A stretch of DNA of 43,072 nt, taken from assembly GCA_026692705.1 (NCBI GenBank), contig JAPLOE010000126.1:1-43072 (forward strand), written 5' to 3'. This stretch comes from Planctomycetota bacterium. Lineage in GTDB: Bacteria > Planctomycetota > UBA1135 > GCA-002686595. Below, in pieces: positions 25,976 to 34,660 of the stretch. Within the stretch, counting starts at the first letter, position 1. Every line of letters begins with the position of its first letter. The notes under the pieces are model-generated. The model did not search any database. It saw only the letters and a program-made list of their open reading frames with translations, and was not told the origin of the DNA. The position numbers were made by a program, and so were the translations under genes.

Positions 25976-26557
25976 CTAGGGCCGACGCTGGAGGGGAAAG
26001 GATTCGAGCAGGGCGGCGACCTTGGCGCGGACCTTCCAGTCGCGCGGGGAGCCGGTCTCGACGTAGCGCAGGGTGTAGAGGCCGTAGCCCTCGGCGACGT
26101 CGCGCAGGCGGCTTGTGCCGGAGGCGTGCCACAGGCGCTCGCCCGAGCTGGCGTCGAAGACCGACAGCGAGAGCGTGCCCTCCTCGAAGCGCGCGGACTC
26201 GGAGCCGGTGAAGTACGGGTCGCGGCGCTCGAAACGCACGTGCACGCCGGCGCGCTCGACGAGCAGCAGCTCGGCGTGCTCCGGCGGGCAGGAGTGCAGG
26301 CCGCGGGCGGCGAGCTCGGCCTCGACGGCGGCGCGCACCTGTGACGAGAGCGCAGGGTCGTCGATGCGACCGCCGTCGTGCCAAGTCGCGTCGAACACCT
26401 CGGGCGCCGGGGCCTCGTCGACCCAGGCGAAGGAGGCCGGCTCGCGCAGGCGCTCCCCGCTGGAATCCTGCACGCGCGTCTCGATCGTGCGGCAGGAGGC
26501 GAGCAGGACGAGCGACAGGAACACGCTGGATTTCGTGAGTTTGGCGAGCGCAATCAT
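25976..26557 (-). CDS. DUF4136-like lipoprotein
   Basis: 193 residues. A lipoprotein signal peptide ends LVLLASC, with Cys22 as the likely lipidated residue. The mature part follows the DUF4136 pattern: an early SFAWVDE strand, a central AVEAELAARGLHSCPPEHAE helix then LLLVERAGVHVRFERRD, and GTLSLSVFDASSGERLWHAS near residues 128-147. Most DUF4136 proteins are outer-membrane lipoproteins of unknown role. It is followed by the DUF2238-type gene (same strand) and preceded by the TesA-like esterase 48 nt upstream, so the three may form an operon. Confidence 0.8.
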   Translation of the reverse strand: MIALAKLTKSSVFLSLVLLASCRTIETRVQDSSGERLREPASFAWVDEAPAPEVFDATWHDGGRIDDPALSSQVRAAVEAELAARGLHSCPPEHAELLLVERAGVHVRFERRDPYFTGSESARFEEGTLSLSVFDASSGERLWHASGTSRLRDVAEGYGLYTLRYVETGSPRDWKVRAKVAALLESFPLQRRP

Positions 26558-26605
26558 GCGCAGGAGCTAAGTCCAGCGCGGGCGGCGCTCAAGCCGGGAA
26601 CGACT

Positions 26606-27319
26606 TCAACGCGAAACGAGCGCCTCGAGCTCGGTGCGGAGCGCAGGCAGGAGGTTCTGGGCGAGCAGGCGGTGGCCTTCGGGGGTCGGGTGCAGGCCGT
26701 CCTCGAGGGTCAGGCGCGCGACGCCGCCGACACCGGCGAGGAAGTGCGGCACGAGCGGGACGGATTCGGCGGCGGCGACGCGCTCGTAGAGCGCCGCGAA
26801 ATCGCGCGAGTAGTCGGGGCCGAGGCTGGTGGGCACGTCGATGCCGAGCAAGAGCACGCGGGCGCCCGACCCTTTCGCGCGCGCGACGATGGCGCGCAGG
26901 TTCGTCTCGACCGACGCGAGGTCCTGCCCGCGCAGGCCATCGTTGCCGCCGAGCTCGACCACGACGACGGCCGGCTTGCGCGCGAGCACCCAGTCGATGC
27001 GGCGCAGGCCGCCGGCGGTGGTGTCGCCGCTGACGCCGGCGTTGAGGAGCTCGAAGGGCAGGCCCGCGGCGGCGAGCTCACGCTGCGCCACGGCCGGGAA
27101 GGCCTGGTCGGCGGGCAGGTGCAGGCCGGCGGACAGGCTGTCGCCGAGGAACACGACCACGGGCGAGCCGGCGGGGATCGTCGGCGCCGCGGCCGCGCCC
27201 GCCTCAGGGCCCGCGACCCGGCTCGCGCCGTCGCCGGGCAGCGCGCGCGGGGCGGAATCGTCCGCTCCGCCGCAGGCGGCGAGCAAAACGATCAGAAAAA
27301 GCGAGGCGCAACGGTGCAT
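26606..27319 (-). CDS. tesA: TesA-like GDSL/SGNH esterase, lipoprotein
   Basis: 237 residues; the signal peptide ends LLAAC, with Cys16 as a lipidation site, whereas E. coli TesA is a soluble periplasmic protein. SGNH blocks: GDSL with Ser61 at 59-62, the block II glycine in NAGVSGDTTAGG (residues 93-104), GGND with Asn126, and DGLHP with Asp207 and His210. It is expected to hydrolyse acyl-CoA, lysophospholipid or aryl esters at the envelope. The start is the ATG at 27317-27319. It is divergent, over only 36 bp, from a YbbA/YbbP-like ABC pair, reproducing the tesA-ybbA-ybbP arrangement of E. coli, which supports the name. Confidence 0.9.
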   Translation of the reverse strand: MHRCASLFLIVLLAACGGADDSAPRALPGDGASRVAGPEAGAAAAPTIPAGSPVVVFLGDSLSAGLHLPADQAFPAVAQRELAAAGLPFELLNAGVSGDTTAGGLRRIDWVLARKPAVVVVELGGNDGLRGQDLASVETNLRAIVARAKGSGARVLLLGIDVPTSLGPDYSRDFAALYERVAAAESVPLVPHFLAGVGGVARLTLEDGLHPTPEGHRLLAQNLLPALRTELEALVSR

Positions 27320-27355
27320 CGTGGGGCTCAACGTATCAGATTCGCTTCCCCTCCT

Positions 27356-28042
27356 ATGACCATGCTGGCCTGCCATCAACTGACCAAGCGCCTGTCTTCG
27401 GGCGCGACCGAGCTCGTGGTGCTCGACCACGTCGAGCTCGAGATCCGCGCGGGCGACTTCGCCGCCATCCTCGGCCCCTCGGGCAGCGGCAAGTCGACGC
27501 TGCTCGGGCTGCTGGCGGGCCTCGACCGGCCGAGCTCGGGCGAAGTGTGGCTCGACGGCGAGCGCATCGACGACCAGAGCGAGGACGCGCTCAGCCTGCT
27601 GCGGCGGCGCAAGGTCGGCTTCGTGTTCCAGTCGTTCCAGCTGCTCGGCAACCTGACGGCGCTCGAGAACGTGCTGCTGCCGCTCGAGCTCGCTGGTGCC
27701 CGCGATGCCCGCGCGCGTGCGAGAGAGCTGCTCGCGCAGGTCGGTCTCGCCGATCGCACGCACCACTATCCGGCGCAACTCTCCGGCGGCGAGCAGCAGC
27801 GCGTGGCGCTCGCGCGCGCGTTCGGGCCGCGGCCGAAGGTGCTGTTCGCCGACGAGCCGACCGGCAACCTCGACGCCGCGACGGGGGCGCGCGTGCTCGA
27901 GCTGCTCGGCGACCTGCGCGCGCGCGAAGGCACGACGCTGGTGCTCGTCACGCACGATCGCGAGGTCGCGCGGCTCGCCGGACGCCGCATCCACCTGCGC
28001 GCGGGCCAGGTCGAGCGCATCGAGGAAGGCGCGCTGGCGTGA
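27356..28042 (+). CDS. ybbA: ABC transporter ATP-binding protein, YbbA/LolD type
   Basis: 228 residues. Walker A GPSGSGKST at 40-48, Q-loop in VFQSFQLL near 90-97, signature LSGGEQQRVALARA at 142-155, Walker B VLFADEP at 162-168 and switch His200. Sequence and size place it with the MacB/LolD/YbbA group that powers FtsX-type permeases. The start is taken at 27356 (MTMLACHQLT); the ATG two codons later is equally possible and neither has a clear ribosome-binding site. Its stop overlaps the permease start by 4 nt (GTGA). Divergent from tesA. Confidence 0.94.
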   Translation: MTMLACHQLTKRLSSGATELVVLDHVELEIRAGDFAAILGPSGSGKSTLLGLLAGLDRPSSGEVWLDGERIDDQSEDALSLLRRRKVGFVFQSFQLLGNLTALENVLLPLELAGARDARARARELLAQVGLADRTHHYPAQLSGGEQQRVALARAFGPRPKVLFADEPTGNLDAATGARVLELLGDLRAREGTTLVLVTHDREVARLAGRRIHLRAGQVERIEEGALA

Positions 28043-30564
28043 GGCTCGCGCTGGTGGTGACGGCGGCGCTGCGCGAGTCGCGTGGCGCGCGCGGCCGGCT
28101 CGCGTTCTTCGTGCTGTGCCTCGCGCTCGGCGTCGCGGCGGTGACGGGCGTGAGCGCGCTGGTCGCGTCGATCGAGTCGGTGCTGCGCTCGCAGTCGCGC
28201 GAGCTGCTCGGCGCGGACCTGTCGATCGACGCGCGTCGCCCCGTGCCCGAGGTCGTCGATGGCTACTTCAACTTCGGCGGCATGCCGGAGCGCAGCGAAG
28301 TGCGCGAGCTCGCCACGCTCGTGTCGGCGGGCAGCAAGACCAAGCTCGTCGAACTCAAGGCCGTCGAGAGCACGTTCCCGTTCTACGGCGAGATCGTGCT
28401 CGACCCGCCGGGGCGGCTGGGTGACGTGCTCACGCCGCAACGTTGCGTCGTCGCGCGTGACCTCTTGGTCGAGACGGGCCTGAAGGTCGGCGACTCGCTC
28501 AAGCTCGGCGGCGAGGAGTTCGAGATCGCTGCGGTCGTGCTCGACGAGCCGGGACGGCTCGACCTCGCGTTCACGCTGGGCCCGCGCGTGTTCACGAGCC
28601 GCGAAGGGCTCGCACGCACGAAACTCGAGGGTTTTGGCAGCCGCGTGAGGTACCGCGCGTTGTATCGCCTCGCGACCGATCCGGGCGAGCGCGCGTTGCG
28701 CGAGGCGCGCGAGCGCGTCGATGCGGAGGTCGAGGAAGCGCCGTACCTCAAGATCGAGTCGCACCGCGACGCGCAGCCGGCGCTGCGGCGTTCGCTCGAG
28801 CGTTTCGAGAGTTATCTCGGGCTCGTGGCGCTGCTCTCGCTCGTGCTCGGCGGCACCGGCGTCGCGCAGATCGTGCGCGCGTGGGTCGCGTCGCGCACGC
28901 AGGGTGTCGCGGTGTTGCGCGCGATCGGTTTCCGGCCGCGCGAGGTGCTGGCGATGTACCTCGGGCACGTCGCGTTGCTCGCGCTCGCGGGCAGCGCCGT
29001 CGGGGCCACGCTGGGATCGCTGCTGCCGTTCCTCGTGCCGCTGGTCGCGCCGGAGCTCGTGCCGAAGGGCCACCAGATCCTGTGGGAGTTCGCGCCGTTC
29101 GCGAAGGGGCTGGTGCTCGGGCTGGGCGTCGCGCTGGTGTTCAGCGTGCCGCCGCTGGTCGCGATCTGGCGCGTCGCGCCCGTGCGGGTGCTGCGCAGCG
29201 ACGTCGAGCCGTTGCCGGCGCCGAAGCTGGTGACATGGAGCGCGGCCATTGCGCTCGCGGGCGGCATTTTCGCCGCGGCTTTCGCGCAGGCGCGCGACCC
29301 GCTGTACGCGCTCGCGTTCACGGGTGGGCTCGCGGTGCTCGCGGGCACGCTCGCGCTCGCCGCGCGTGGGCTGGTGTGGATCGCCGGGCGTTTGCCGCGC
29401 GAAGGGCTCGATCCGTACCTGCGGCACGGTGTCGCGGCGCTCGCGCGGCCCGGTGCGGGAGTCGTCGGAGCGACGGTGGCGCTCGGCCTCGGCGTGCTCG
29501 TCGTCGTCTCGATGGCGCTGATCGACTCGCGCCTGACGGAGCGCCTGCGCACGGCCTTGCCGGAGGACGCGCCGAGCGTGTTCCTGATCGACGTGCAGCC
29601 GGACCAGTGGGACGGCGTCGAGAGCGAGCTGAAGGGCCTCGGTGCGGCGTTCGTGCGCGACGTGCCGGTGCTCACCGCGCGCATGAGCGCGATCGACGGT
29701 GTCGACGTGAAGGTGCTTTCGCAGAAGCGGCCCGACGACAGCGGTGTCGGCCGCGGGCGCTGGGTCCTGACGCGCGAGCAGCGCATGACGTGGCTCAAGG
29801 AGCTGCCGAAGGACAACAAGCTCGTCGCGGGCGCGCTGTGGAGCGATCCAGAGCGGCTCGAACTGAGCGTCGAGGAGAAATTCGCCGCCGATCTCGGCGT
29901 CGGGCTGGGCTCGCGCATCACGTTCGACGTGCAAGGCGTTCCGATCGAGCTCGTGATCACGTCGCTGCGCAAGGTCGAGTGGGAGAGCTTCGGCATCAAC
30001 TTCTTCCTCGTCGCCGAACCCGGTGCACTCGACAGCGCGCCGCACTTCCGCCTCGCCGCCGCGCGGCTCGAGCCCGATGGCGAGACGCGCCTGCAGGAAG
30101 TGCTCGCGGAGCGTTTCCCCAACGTCACGCCGGTGCGCGTGCGCCCGATCCTCGACAAGCTGCTCTCCGTGCTCTCGCGGCTCGCGCTGGGCGTGCGTGT
30201 GCTCGGCCTGTTCACGATCCTCACCGGCCTCGTGATCCTCGGCGGCGTCGCGACCTCGACCGCGCTGCAGCGCGGCCGCGAAGTGGCGCTGCTCAAGACT
30301 CTCGGCCTCACGCGCTTCGGCATCGTGCGCCTGTTCGGCCTCGAATTCGCGCTCGTCGGCCTCGTGTCCGGCCTGCTCGGTGCCATCGCCGCCTTCGTGC
30401 TGTCCGCGCTGTTCCTCGAGCGTGTCGTCGACACGCCCGCGAACCTTCCATGGTGGGCGCTGCTCCCCATCGCTGTCGCCGTCGCTCTCGCGAGCGCCTT
30501 CTGCGGCCTCATCGCGAGCGCGAAGGCCCTGCGCTCGCGCCCGATCGAGAGCCTGCGCGGCTAG
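28039..30564 (+). CDS. ybbP: FtsX-like ABC permease, YbbP type
   Basis: 841 residues, GTG start overlapping the ATPase stop (MRLALVVTAALRESRGARGR). Topology follows YbbP: one N-terminal helix (~20-45), a periplasmic domain, a central helix block (~257-450), a second large periplasmic domain and three C-terminal helices (~714-830). FtsX motifs: SRTQGVAVLRAIGFRPREVL after the second helix, and LQRGREVALLKTLGLTRFGI near 745-765. The E. coli YbbA-YbbP-TesA set is thought to act on envelope lipids or hydrophobic compounds; the substrate is unknown. Its TAG stop and that of the convergent CIA30-type gene share the same CTAG. Confidence 0.93.
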   Translation: MRLALVVTAALRESRGARGRLAFFVLCLALGVAAVTGVSALVASIESVLRSQSRELLGADLSIDARRPVPEVVDGYFNFGGMPERSEVRELATLVSAGSKTKLVELKAVESTFPFYGEIVLDPPGRLGDVLTPQRCVVARDLLVETGLKVGDSLKLGGEEFEIAAVVLDEPGRLDLAFTLGPRVFTSREGLARTKLEGFGSRVRYRALYRLATDPGERALREARERVDAEVEEAPYLKIESHRDAQPALRRSLERFESYLGLVALLSLVLGGTGVAQIVRAWVASRTQGVAVLRAIGFRPREVLAMYLGHVALLALAGSAVGATLGSLLPFLVPLVAPELVPKGHQILWEFAPFAKGLVLGLGVALVFSVPPLVAIWRVAPVRVLRSDVEPLPAPKLVTWSAAIALAGGIFAAAFAQARDPLYALAFTGGLAVLAGTLALAARGLVWIAGRLPREGLDPYLRHGVAALARPGAGVVGATVALGLGVLVVVSMALIDSRLTERLRTALPEDAPSVFLIDVQPDQWDGVESELKGLGAAFVRDVPVLTARMSAIDGVDVKVLSQKRPDDSGVGRGRWVLTREQRMTWLKELPKDNKLVAGALWSDPERLELSVEEKFAADLGVGLGSRITFDVQGVPIELVITSLRKVEWESFGINFFLVAEPGALDSAPHFRLAAARLEPDGETRLQEVLAERFPNVTPVRVRPILDKLLSVLSRLALGVRVLGLFTILTGLVILGGVATSTALQRGREVALLKTLGLTRFGIVRLFGLEFALVGLVSGLLGAIAAFVLSALFLERVVDTPANLPWWALLPIAVAVALASAFCGLIASAKALRSRPIESLRG

Positions 30565-31058
30565 AACGAGCGAATCGCGAACAGCTCGAGCGAGAACGGG
30601 CCAGCCTGCTTGTCGCCGACGAGGAGGCCGAGCTGCGTCGCGCGGGCGGGCTCGAAGGCAGGCGCGCCAGGAACGCGGCGGCCGCGGAACGTCGGGACGA
30701 GCTCGGCGAAGTCGACGCGCACGAGCGAGCGCCGGCCCGCTGGCGCCGTGAACGTCGCCTGGTACGTGATGCCGTCGAAATCGTCGTCGAGGCGCAGGCC
30801 CAGCTTGCAGGCGTGGCCGTCGCCGATGAGGTCGAGCTCGAGTCCACGCTGGCCCGCGAGCCCGAGAGCGCGCGGCAGGCAACGCACGGAGGCGAAGCCG
30901 CCGTTGTTCTCGAGCGAGACGAAGCCGCGGAAGGCCGCGCGATCGCCGAGGAACTCGAGCGCGCTCGCGGAGCGGCCCCCCATCACGACGTCGTCGATGC
31001 TGCGCCACGCGCGGGCCGCGCTCGGGTCGGAGAAATCGAACAGCGTGAGCGAGGTCAT
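30561..31058 (-). CDS. CIA30/NADH:ubiquinone intermediate-associated-domain protein
   Basis: 165 residues, almost entirely one CIA30 (galactose-binding-like beta-sandwich) domain: LFDFSDPSAARAWRSIDDVV then MGGRSASALEF, FRGFVSLENNGGFASVR near 44-60, ELDLIGDGHACKLGLRLDDD, and TYQATFTAPAGRRSLVRVDF with the closing TQLGLLVGDKQAGPFSLEL. In eukaryotes CIA30 assists complex I assembly; bacterial members are uncharacterised. The start is the ATG at 31056-31058, which overlaps the methyltransferase stop (ATGA), so the pair is translationally coupled. Confidence 0.9.
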   Translation of the reverse strand: MTSLTLFDFSDPSAARAWRSIDDVVMGGRSASALEFLGDRAAFRGFVSLENNGGFASVRCLPRALGLAGQRGLELDLIGDGHACKLGLRLDDDFDGITYQATFTAPAGRRSLVRVDFAELVPTFRGRRVPGAPAFEPARATQLGLLVGDKQAGPFSLELFAIRSF

Positions 31059-31813
31059 GGTGAGCCCGGCTTGCGGCCGACGCGCAGCGCGATCGGCCAG
31101 ACGACGTCGCGGGCTTCGGAACCCCAGGCGCGTTCGAGTCGCGGCGCGAATTCGGCGAGGACGTCGGTGGGAAGCTCGCGGCGCGCGCGCTGCACGGCGG
31201 TCCAGGTCGCGGCGTAGCCGAGGAATTGCGGCGCGGTCCAGCTCATGCGGCACTGGAAGCGCGGTGCCGCAAGGTCCGCATAGGGAAACGGCAGCGTGCG
31301 ATAGCCAGAGTCGACGAACTTGCGTTCCGGCGGCCAGAAAGATGCGACGCGGGCGCCGAGGGCAACGAGCACTTCGTCGACGGGCTCGCTGACGCTCGCG
31401 GGCGCGTAGTTCCAGACGGCGAGCACGCCGCCGGGCTTCAAGATGCGCTCGACTTCCGCGTGGAAGGCGCTCGAATCGAACCAGTGCGCGGCGGTCGCGG
31501 CGGTGATGAGGTCGGCGCTCGAGGGTTCGAGCACGCGCTCGTGCGCGAGGGCGCAGCGGTACTCGACACGCGCGTGCGGAGTGGCGCGTTCGAGCTGCTC
31601 GCGGCTTGGATCGGTGGCGACGACACGCGCGAAGTGCTCGGCCAGTGCGACCGCCGCCTGTCCGTTGCCGGTGCCGACATCGAGCGCGAGCTCGCGCGCG
31701 CCGCACAGCTCGGCGAGCCACTGGAACAGCTCGCGCGGATAGGTTGGCCGGTGCGACGCGTACTGGCCCGCGATCGCGCTGAAGTGGTCGGAAAAGCCCG
31801 GAGTCTTGCCCAT
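31055..31813 (-). CDS. Class I SAM-dependent methyltransferase
   Basis: 252 residues from the ATG at 31811-31813 (MGKTPGFSDHFSAIAGQYAS). The Rossmann methyltransferase core has motif I LALDVGTGNGQAA at 43-55, motif II with VVATDPSREQLERA, and the post-motif region LITAATAAHWFDSSAFHAEV before ILKPGGVLAVWNY. The N-terminus (FSAIAGQYASHRPTYPREL) matches the 'Methyltransferase_11, YPREL' group of small-molecule methyltransferases similar to trans-aconitate methyltransferases of fungi and bacteria; the substrate is not predictable. Coupled to the CIA30-type gene downstream. Confidence 0.9.
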   Translation of the reverse strand: MGKTPGFSDHFSAIAGQYASHRPTYPRELFQWLAELCGARELALDVGTGNGQAAVALAEHFARVVATDPSREQLERATPHARVEYRCALAHERVLEPSSADLITAATAAHWFDSSAFHAEVERILKPGGVLAVWNYAPASVSEPVDEVLVALGARVASFWPPERKFVDSGYRTLPFPYADLAAPRFQCRMSWTAPQFLGYAATWTAVQRARRELPTDVLAEFAPRLERAWGSEARDVVWPIALRVGRKPGSP

Positions 31814-31900
31814 TCCGCTGCCACGGTAGCGGGCTCGGGCGTCGTGCGCATCGACGAACGCGAAGGCGCGCCGTAGCTTCTCCGTTTCGAGGAGCCCGCC

Positions 31901-32446
31901 ATGAACGCCGATGCCACGAACGTGCTGCCCGCTTCCTACCGCGACACGATCCGCGTGCTCGTCAAGTACGCCGTCGTCATGACCGTCGTCGGCCTGCTCG
32001 CCGGCGTCGCGTTCCAGGAGTCGTCGAAGAAGCTCGACTACGCGGACGTCGCGCCGGGAGTGCGGCTCGAGGCGATCCTGTCGCTCGCGCTGGTGCACGG
32101 GCACATGCTCGTGACGGCCGTGATCTTCCCGCTCGTGCTCGCGGGCGCGCTCGACCTCGCGCGGCGCGCGGGAGGTGCGGAGCTTTCGCTCGGTGCGCAG
32201 CGCTGGCTGACGCGCGGGTACCTGCCGTCGGTCACGCTGACGGTCGCGCTGATGCTCTACAAGGGCTACCACATGCTGCTTGCGGTGCGTTTCGGCGAGC
32301 GCGACTTCGCCGCGATCGACGCGGCCTACTTCGGCGGCGTCCTGCCGTTGCGCCACGCGGTATGCGGCCTCGTGCACGTCGCGATGGCGGTCTCGCTGAT
32401 CGCCTTCGGCGTCGCGCTCTGGCGCAGCTTCGGCCGCAAGGCCTGA
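31901..32446 (+). CDS. Four-helix integral membrane protein, DUF2871-like
   Basis: 181 residues with GAGGAG starting 12 bases before the ATG. Four predicted membrane helices near residues 22-40, 58-80, 105-125 and 150-172. Conserved-looking segments are VVGLLAGVAFQESSKKLDYA and SLALVHGHMLVTAVIFPLVL; a VHGHM/LHTH-type histidine motif in helix 2 and another histidine pair around LPLRHAVCGLVHVAM recall DUF2871 proteins, whose role is unknown. Assignment to that family is tentative. It lies between a divergent methyltransferase and the SPFH gene, with its own leader. Confidence 0.65.
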   Translation: MNADATNVLPASYRDTIRVLVKYAVVMTVVGLLAGVAFQESSKKLDYADVAPGVRLEAILSLALVHGHMLVTAVIFPLVLAGALDLARRAGGAELSLGAQRWLTRGYLPSVTLTVALMLYKGYHMLLAVRFGERDFAAIDAAYFGGVLPLRHAVCGLVHVAMAVSLIAFGVALWRSFGRKA

Positions 32447-32494
32447 GCGGCTCCGCGCTCCGCGGGCCCTGCGCGCGTAACGTTCCCGCGAATT

Positions 32495-32555
32495 CGGCTT
32501 TAGCTATTGCGGTGATATCATCGAGATACTACACCTGAGTCCGGCACCCAAGGAG
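32495..32555 (+). promoter_or_regulatory. AT-richer promoter/operator region of the SPFH-Arc operon
   Basis: This is the least GC-rich stretch between genes in the window. It contains the perfect palindrome TGATATCA (32513-32520) and the -10-like element GATACT near 32525, followed by AAGGAG (32550-32555), eleven bases before the SPFH ATG. No convincing -35 is visible. A ribbon-helix-helix protein is encoded in the same unit, so autoregulation at the palindrome is possible but unproven. Confidence 0.4.
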
Positions 32556-32565
32556 CCCCAAGCCG

Positions 32566-33456
32566 ATGCAAGCCCGCAATCCCTCCCGTGAAACCGCGTT
32601 CTCACCCCTCTCCGGCTACCTGATGCTGCTAGTGACGTTCGCCTTCCTCGCCGCCGGCATCATCGCCGTCGCCTGGGGCGCGTCGCAGCACCAGCCGGCC
32701 GCGGCGCTGATCGTGATCCCCTGCGCCCTGGGGTTCTTCCTGTCGCTCCCCGGCTACTTCGTGGTCGAGCCGAACATGGGCCGCGCGCTCGTGCTGTTCG
32801 GCAAGTACCGCGGCACCGTGCGCACGCCCGGCTTCTGGTGGACGAACCCGTTCACGAGCAAGAAGTCGATCTCGCTGCGCGCGCACAACCTCAACGGCGA
32901 CAAGCTGAAGGTCAACGACCTGCTCGGCAACCCGATCGAGATCGCGGTGGTCGTCGTGTGGCAGGTGCAGGACACCGCACAGGCGCTGTTCGACGTCGAG
33001 CAGTTCGAGCATTTCGTCAGCGTGCAGTCGGAGAGCGCGCTGCGCATGGTCGCGAGCCGTCACCCCTACGACGACGGACAGGCCGGTGACATCCTGACGA
33101 CGCTGCGCGGTTCGTCCGACGTCGTCGCGGAAGAGCTGCAGACCGAGCTCAGCACGCGCCTCAAGCTGGCGGGCATCGAAGTGCTCGAGGCCCGGCTCTC
33201 GCACCTCGCCTACGCGCCGGAGATCGCCGCCGCGATGCTGCAGCGCCAGCAGGCGAGCGCGATCATCGCCGCGCGCAAGCTGATCGTCGAAGGCGCCGTC
33301 GGCATGGTCGAGATGGCGCTGGAGAAGCTCTCCGAGAAGAAGACGGTCGTGCTCGACGACGAACGTCGCGCGACGCTCACCGGCAACCTGCTCGTGGTCC
33401 TGTGCGGCCAGCAGAACGCGCAGCCCGTCCTCAACACGGGTTCGCTCTACAACTAG
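32566..33456 (+). CDS. SPFH/band-7 domain membrane protein
   Basis: 296 residues. Two close N-terminal hydrophobic helices (~18-40 and ~45-62) are followed by a complete SPFH domain: [30 protein letters not shown] near 86-95, [37 protein letters not shown], and [20 protein letters not shown] near 203-222 leading to the coiled-coil [20 protein letters not shown]. It is of the short prohibitin-like group without flotillin repeats. SPFH proteins form ring scaffolds in membranes and regulate proteases or lipid domains. A 60-residue Arc-like gene follows 12 nt downstream, a pairing I regard as functionally linked. Confidence 0.93.
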   Translation: MQARNPSRETAFSPLSGYLMLLVTFAFLAAGIIAVAWGASQHQPAAALIVIPCALGFFLSLPGYFVVEPNMGRALVLFGKYRGTVRTPGFWWTNPFTSKKSISLRAHNLNGDKLKVNDLLGNPIEIAVVVVWQVQDTAQALFDVEQFEHFVSVQSESALRMVASRHPYDDGQAGDILTTLRGSSDVVAEELQTELSTRLKLAGIEVLEARLSHLAYAPEIAAAMLQRQQASAIIAARKLIVEGAVGMVEMALEKLSEKKTVVLDDERRATLTGNLLVVLCGQQNAQPVLNTGSLYN

Positions 33457-33468
33457 CGACGCGAAACC

Positions 33469-33651
33469 GTGGCGAAGAGCGAGCGCAAGGTCGAGGAGGA
33501 GCCGCCGGAGCGCAAGCCGTTCCTGCTGCGCCTCTCACCGGACCTGATGGCCGAGCTGAAAGGCTGGGCCGCCCAGGACCTGCGCTCGCTCAACAGCCAC
33601 ATCGAGTTCCTGCTGCGCGAGGCGGTCAAGCGGCGCAAGGGCACGAAGTGA
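33469..33651 (+). CDS. Small Arc-like ribbon-helix-helix protein
   Basis: 60 residues, GTG start (MAKSERKVEEEPPERKPFLL). The C-terminal 40 residues fit an Arc-type ribbon-helix-helix: strand KPFLLRLSPDLMAELKGWAA, then QDLRSLNSHIEFLLREAVKR, including the conserved N-S-x-I motif of the second helix. Such proteins bind DNA as dimers, but forms co-encoded with SPFH proteins may instead act as adaptors. Only 12 nt after the SPFH stop, so co-transcribed. The acidic N-terminal tail (EEEPPE) is unlike most Arc repressors. Confidence 0.82.
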   Translation: MAKSERKVEEEPPERKPFLLRLSPDLMAELKGWAAQDLRSLNSHIEFLLREAVKRRKGTK

Positions 33652-33679
33652 GCGCGGCGGGTAAGCTCCCCCGCGCGCC

Positions 33680-34648
33680 ATGAAGTTCCACTTGCTCCGC
33701 AGCCTCGCCGCTCTCGTCGCCCTGGCCCTGTTCGCGCCGCGCGTGCCCGCGCAGTCGACCTGCCACTCGCTCAACGACACGGCGACGTTCCTCAACACGG
33801 TCTCGACCGGCAACGCGTGGTTCGCGATCCGCGTCGACCTGCCGGCGAGCACCACGGTCACGCGCATCGAGCTCTTCACGGGCGAAGTGACCGCGCTGCA
33901 TCAGATCGACCTGTGGATCCACGACGTGTCGACGGGCAAGCCGCTCGCGCTGCTCGGCTCGGGCCCGTTCCCGATCGCGCCCACGAACGCGTGGCAAGGC
34001 GCCAATCTCGCCGCACCCGTCGCGCTCACTGGCGGCCAGACCTATTGGATCGTGTGGCGCGCGGCCCTCGGCGCACAGGCGAGCCTCGACCTCGTCGGCA
34101 CGAGCCCCGGCCCGCTGTGGACGATCTCCGTCGACAGCGGCACGACGTGGTTCACGCCGGTCCAGTCGAACGATCGTCAGTGGAAGTACCGCCTCGTCGG
34201 TTCGTGCGTGACGCCGCCGACGAGCTACTGCACTGCGGGCACCACGACCAACGGCTGCAACGCGACGCTCGCGAGCACCGGCATTCCTTCCGCGAGCGCC
34301 ACTTCGGGCTTCGTGATCACCGCGAGCCACGTCGAAGGCCAGAAACAGGGCCTGTTCTTCTACTCGCTCTCCGGCGCGCAGTCGCAACCGTGGGGCACGG
34401 GCTCGAGCTTCCTCTGCGTGCAACCTCCGTCGCAGCGCGGCCCGATCGCGACGAGCGGCGGCTCGACCAACGCCTGCGACGGCTCGCTCACCCTCGACTG
34501 GAACACCTTCCGCGCGAGCTCCCCCACGATCCTCGGCGCACCCTTCCAAGGCGGCGAATCCCTCTGGATTCAGGCCTGGTTCCGCGACCCGCCCGCCCCG
34601 AAGTCCACGAGCCTCTCCAACGCGCTGACGTTCATCGTCGCGCCGTAA
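33680..34648 (+). CDS. Secreted protein with cysteine-rich CTAGTTTNGC module
   Basis: 322 residues with a Sec signal peptide (MKFHLLRSLAALVALALFAP, cleavage after VPAQ). The first domain (~25-175) is a beta-sandwich-like region (WFAIRVDLPASTTVTRIELF, TYWIVWRAALG). The second begins SYCTAGTTTNGCNATLASTG and runs GLFFYSLSGAQSQPWGTGSS, FLCVQPPSQRG, ending in the strand-like WIQAWFRDP. I believe this second module recurs in secreted proteins of environmental Planctomycetota but I have no named family or function for it. It lies 28 nt downstream of the Arc-like gene and converges with the paralogue cluster 12 nt away. Confidence 0.72.
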   Translation: MKFHLLRSLAALVALALFAPRVPAQSTCHSLNDTATFLNTVSTGNAWFAIRVDLPASTTVTRIELFTGEVTALHQIDLWIHDVSTGKPLALLGSGPFPIAPTNAWQGANLAAPVALTGGQTYWIVWRAALGAQASLDLVGTSPGPLWTISVDSGTTWFTPVQSNDRQWKYRLVGSCVTPPTSYCTAGTTTNGCNATLASTGIPSASATSGFVITASHVEGQKQGLFFYSLSGAQSQPWGTGSSFLCVQPPSQRGPIATSGGSTNACDGSLTLDWNTFRASSPTILGAPFQGGESLWIQAWFRDPPAPKSTSLSNALTFIVAP

Positions 34649-34660
34649 CGAACCGCTTGC

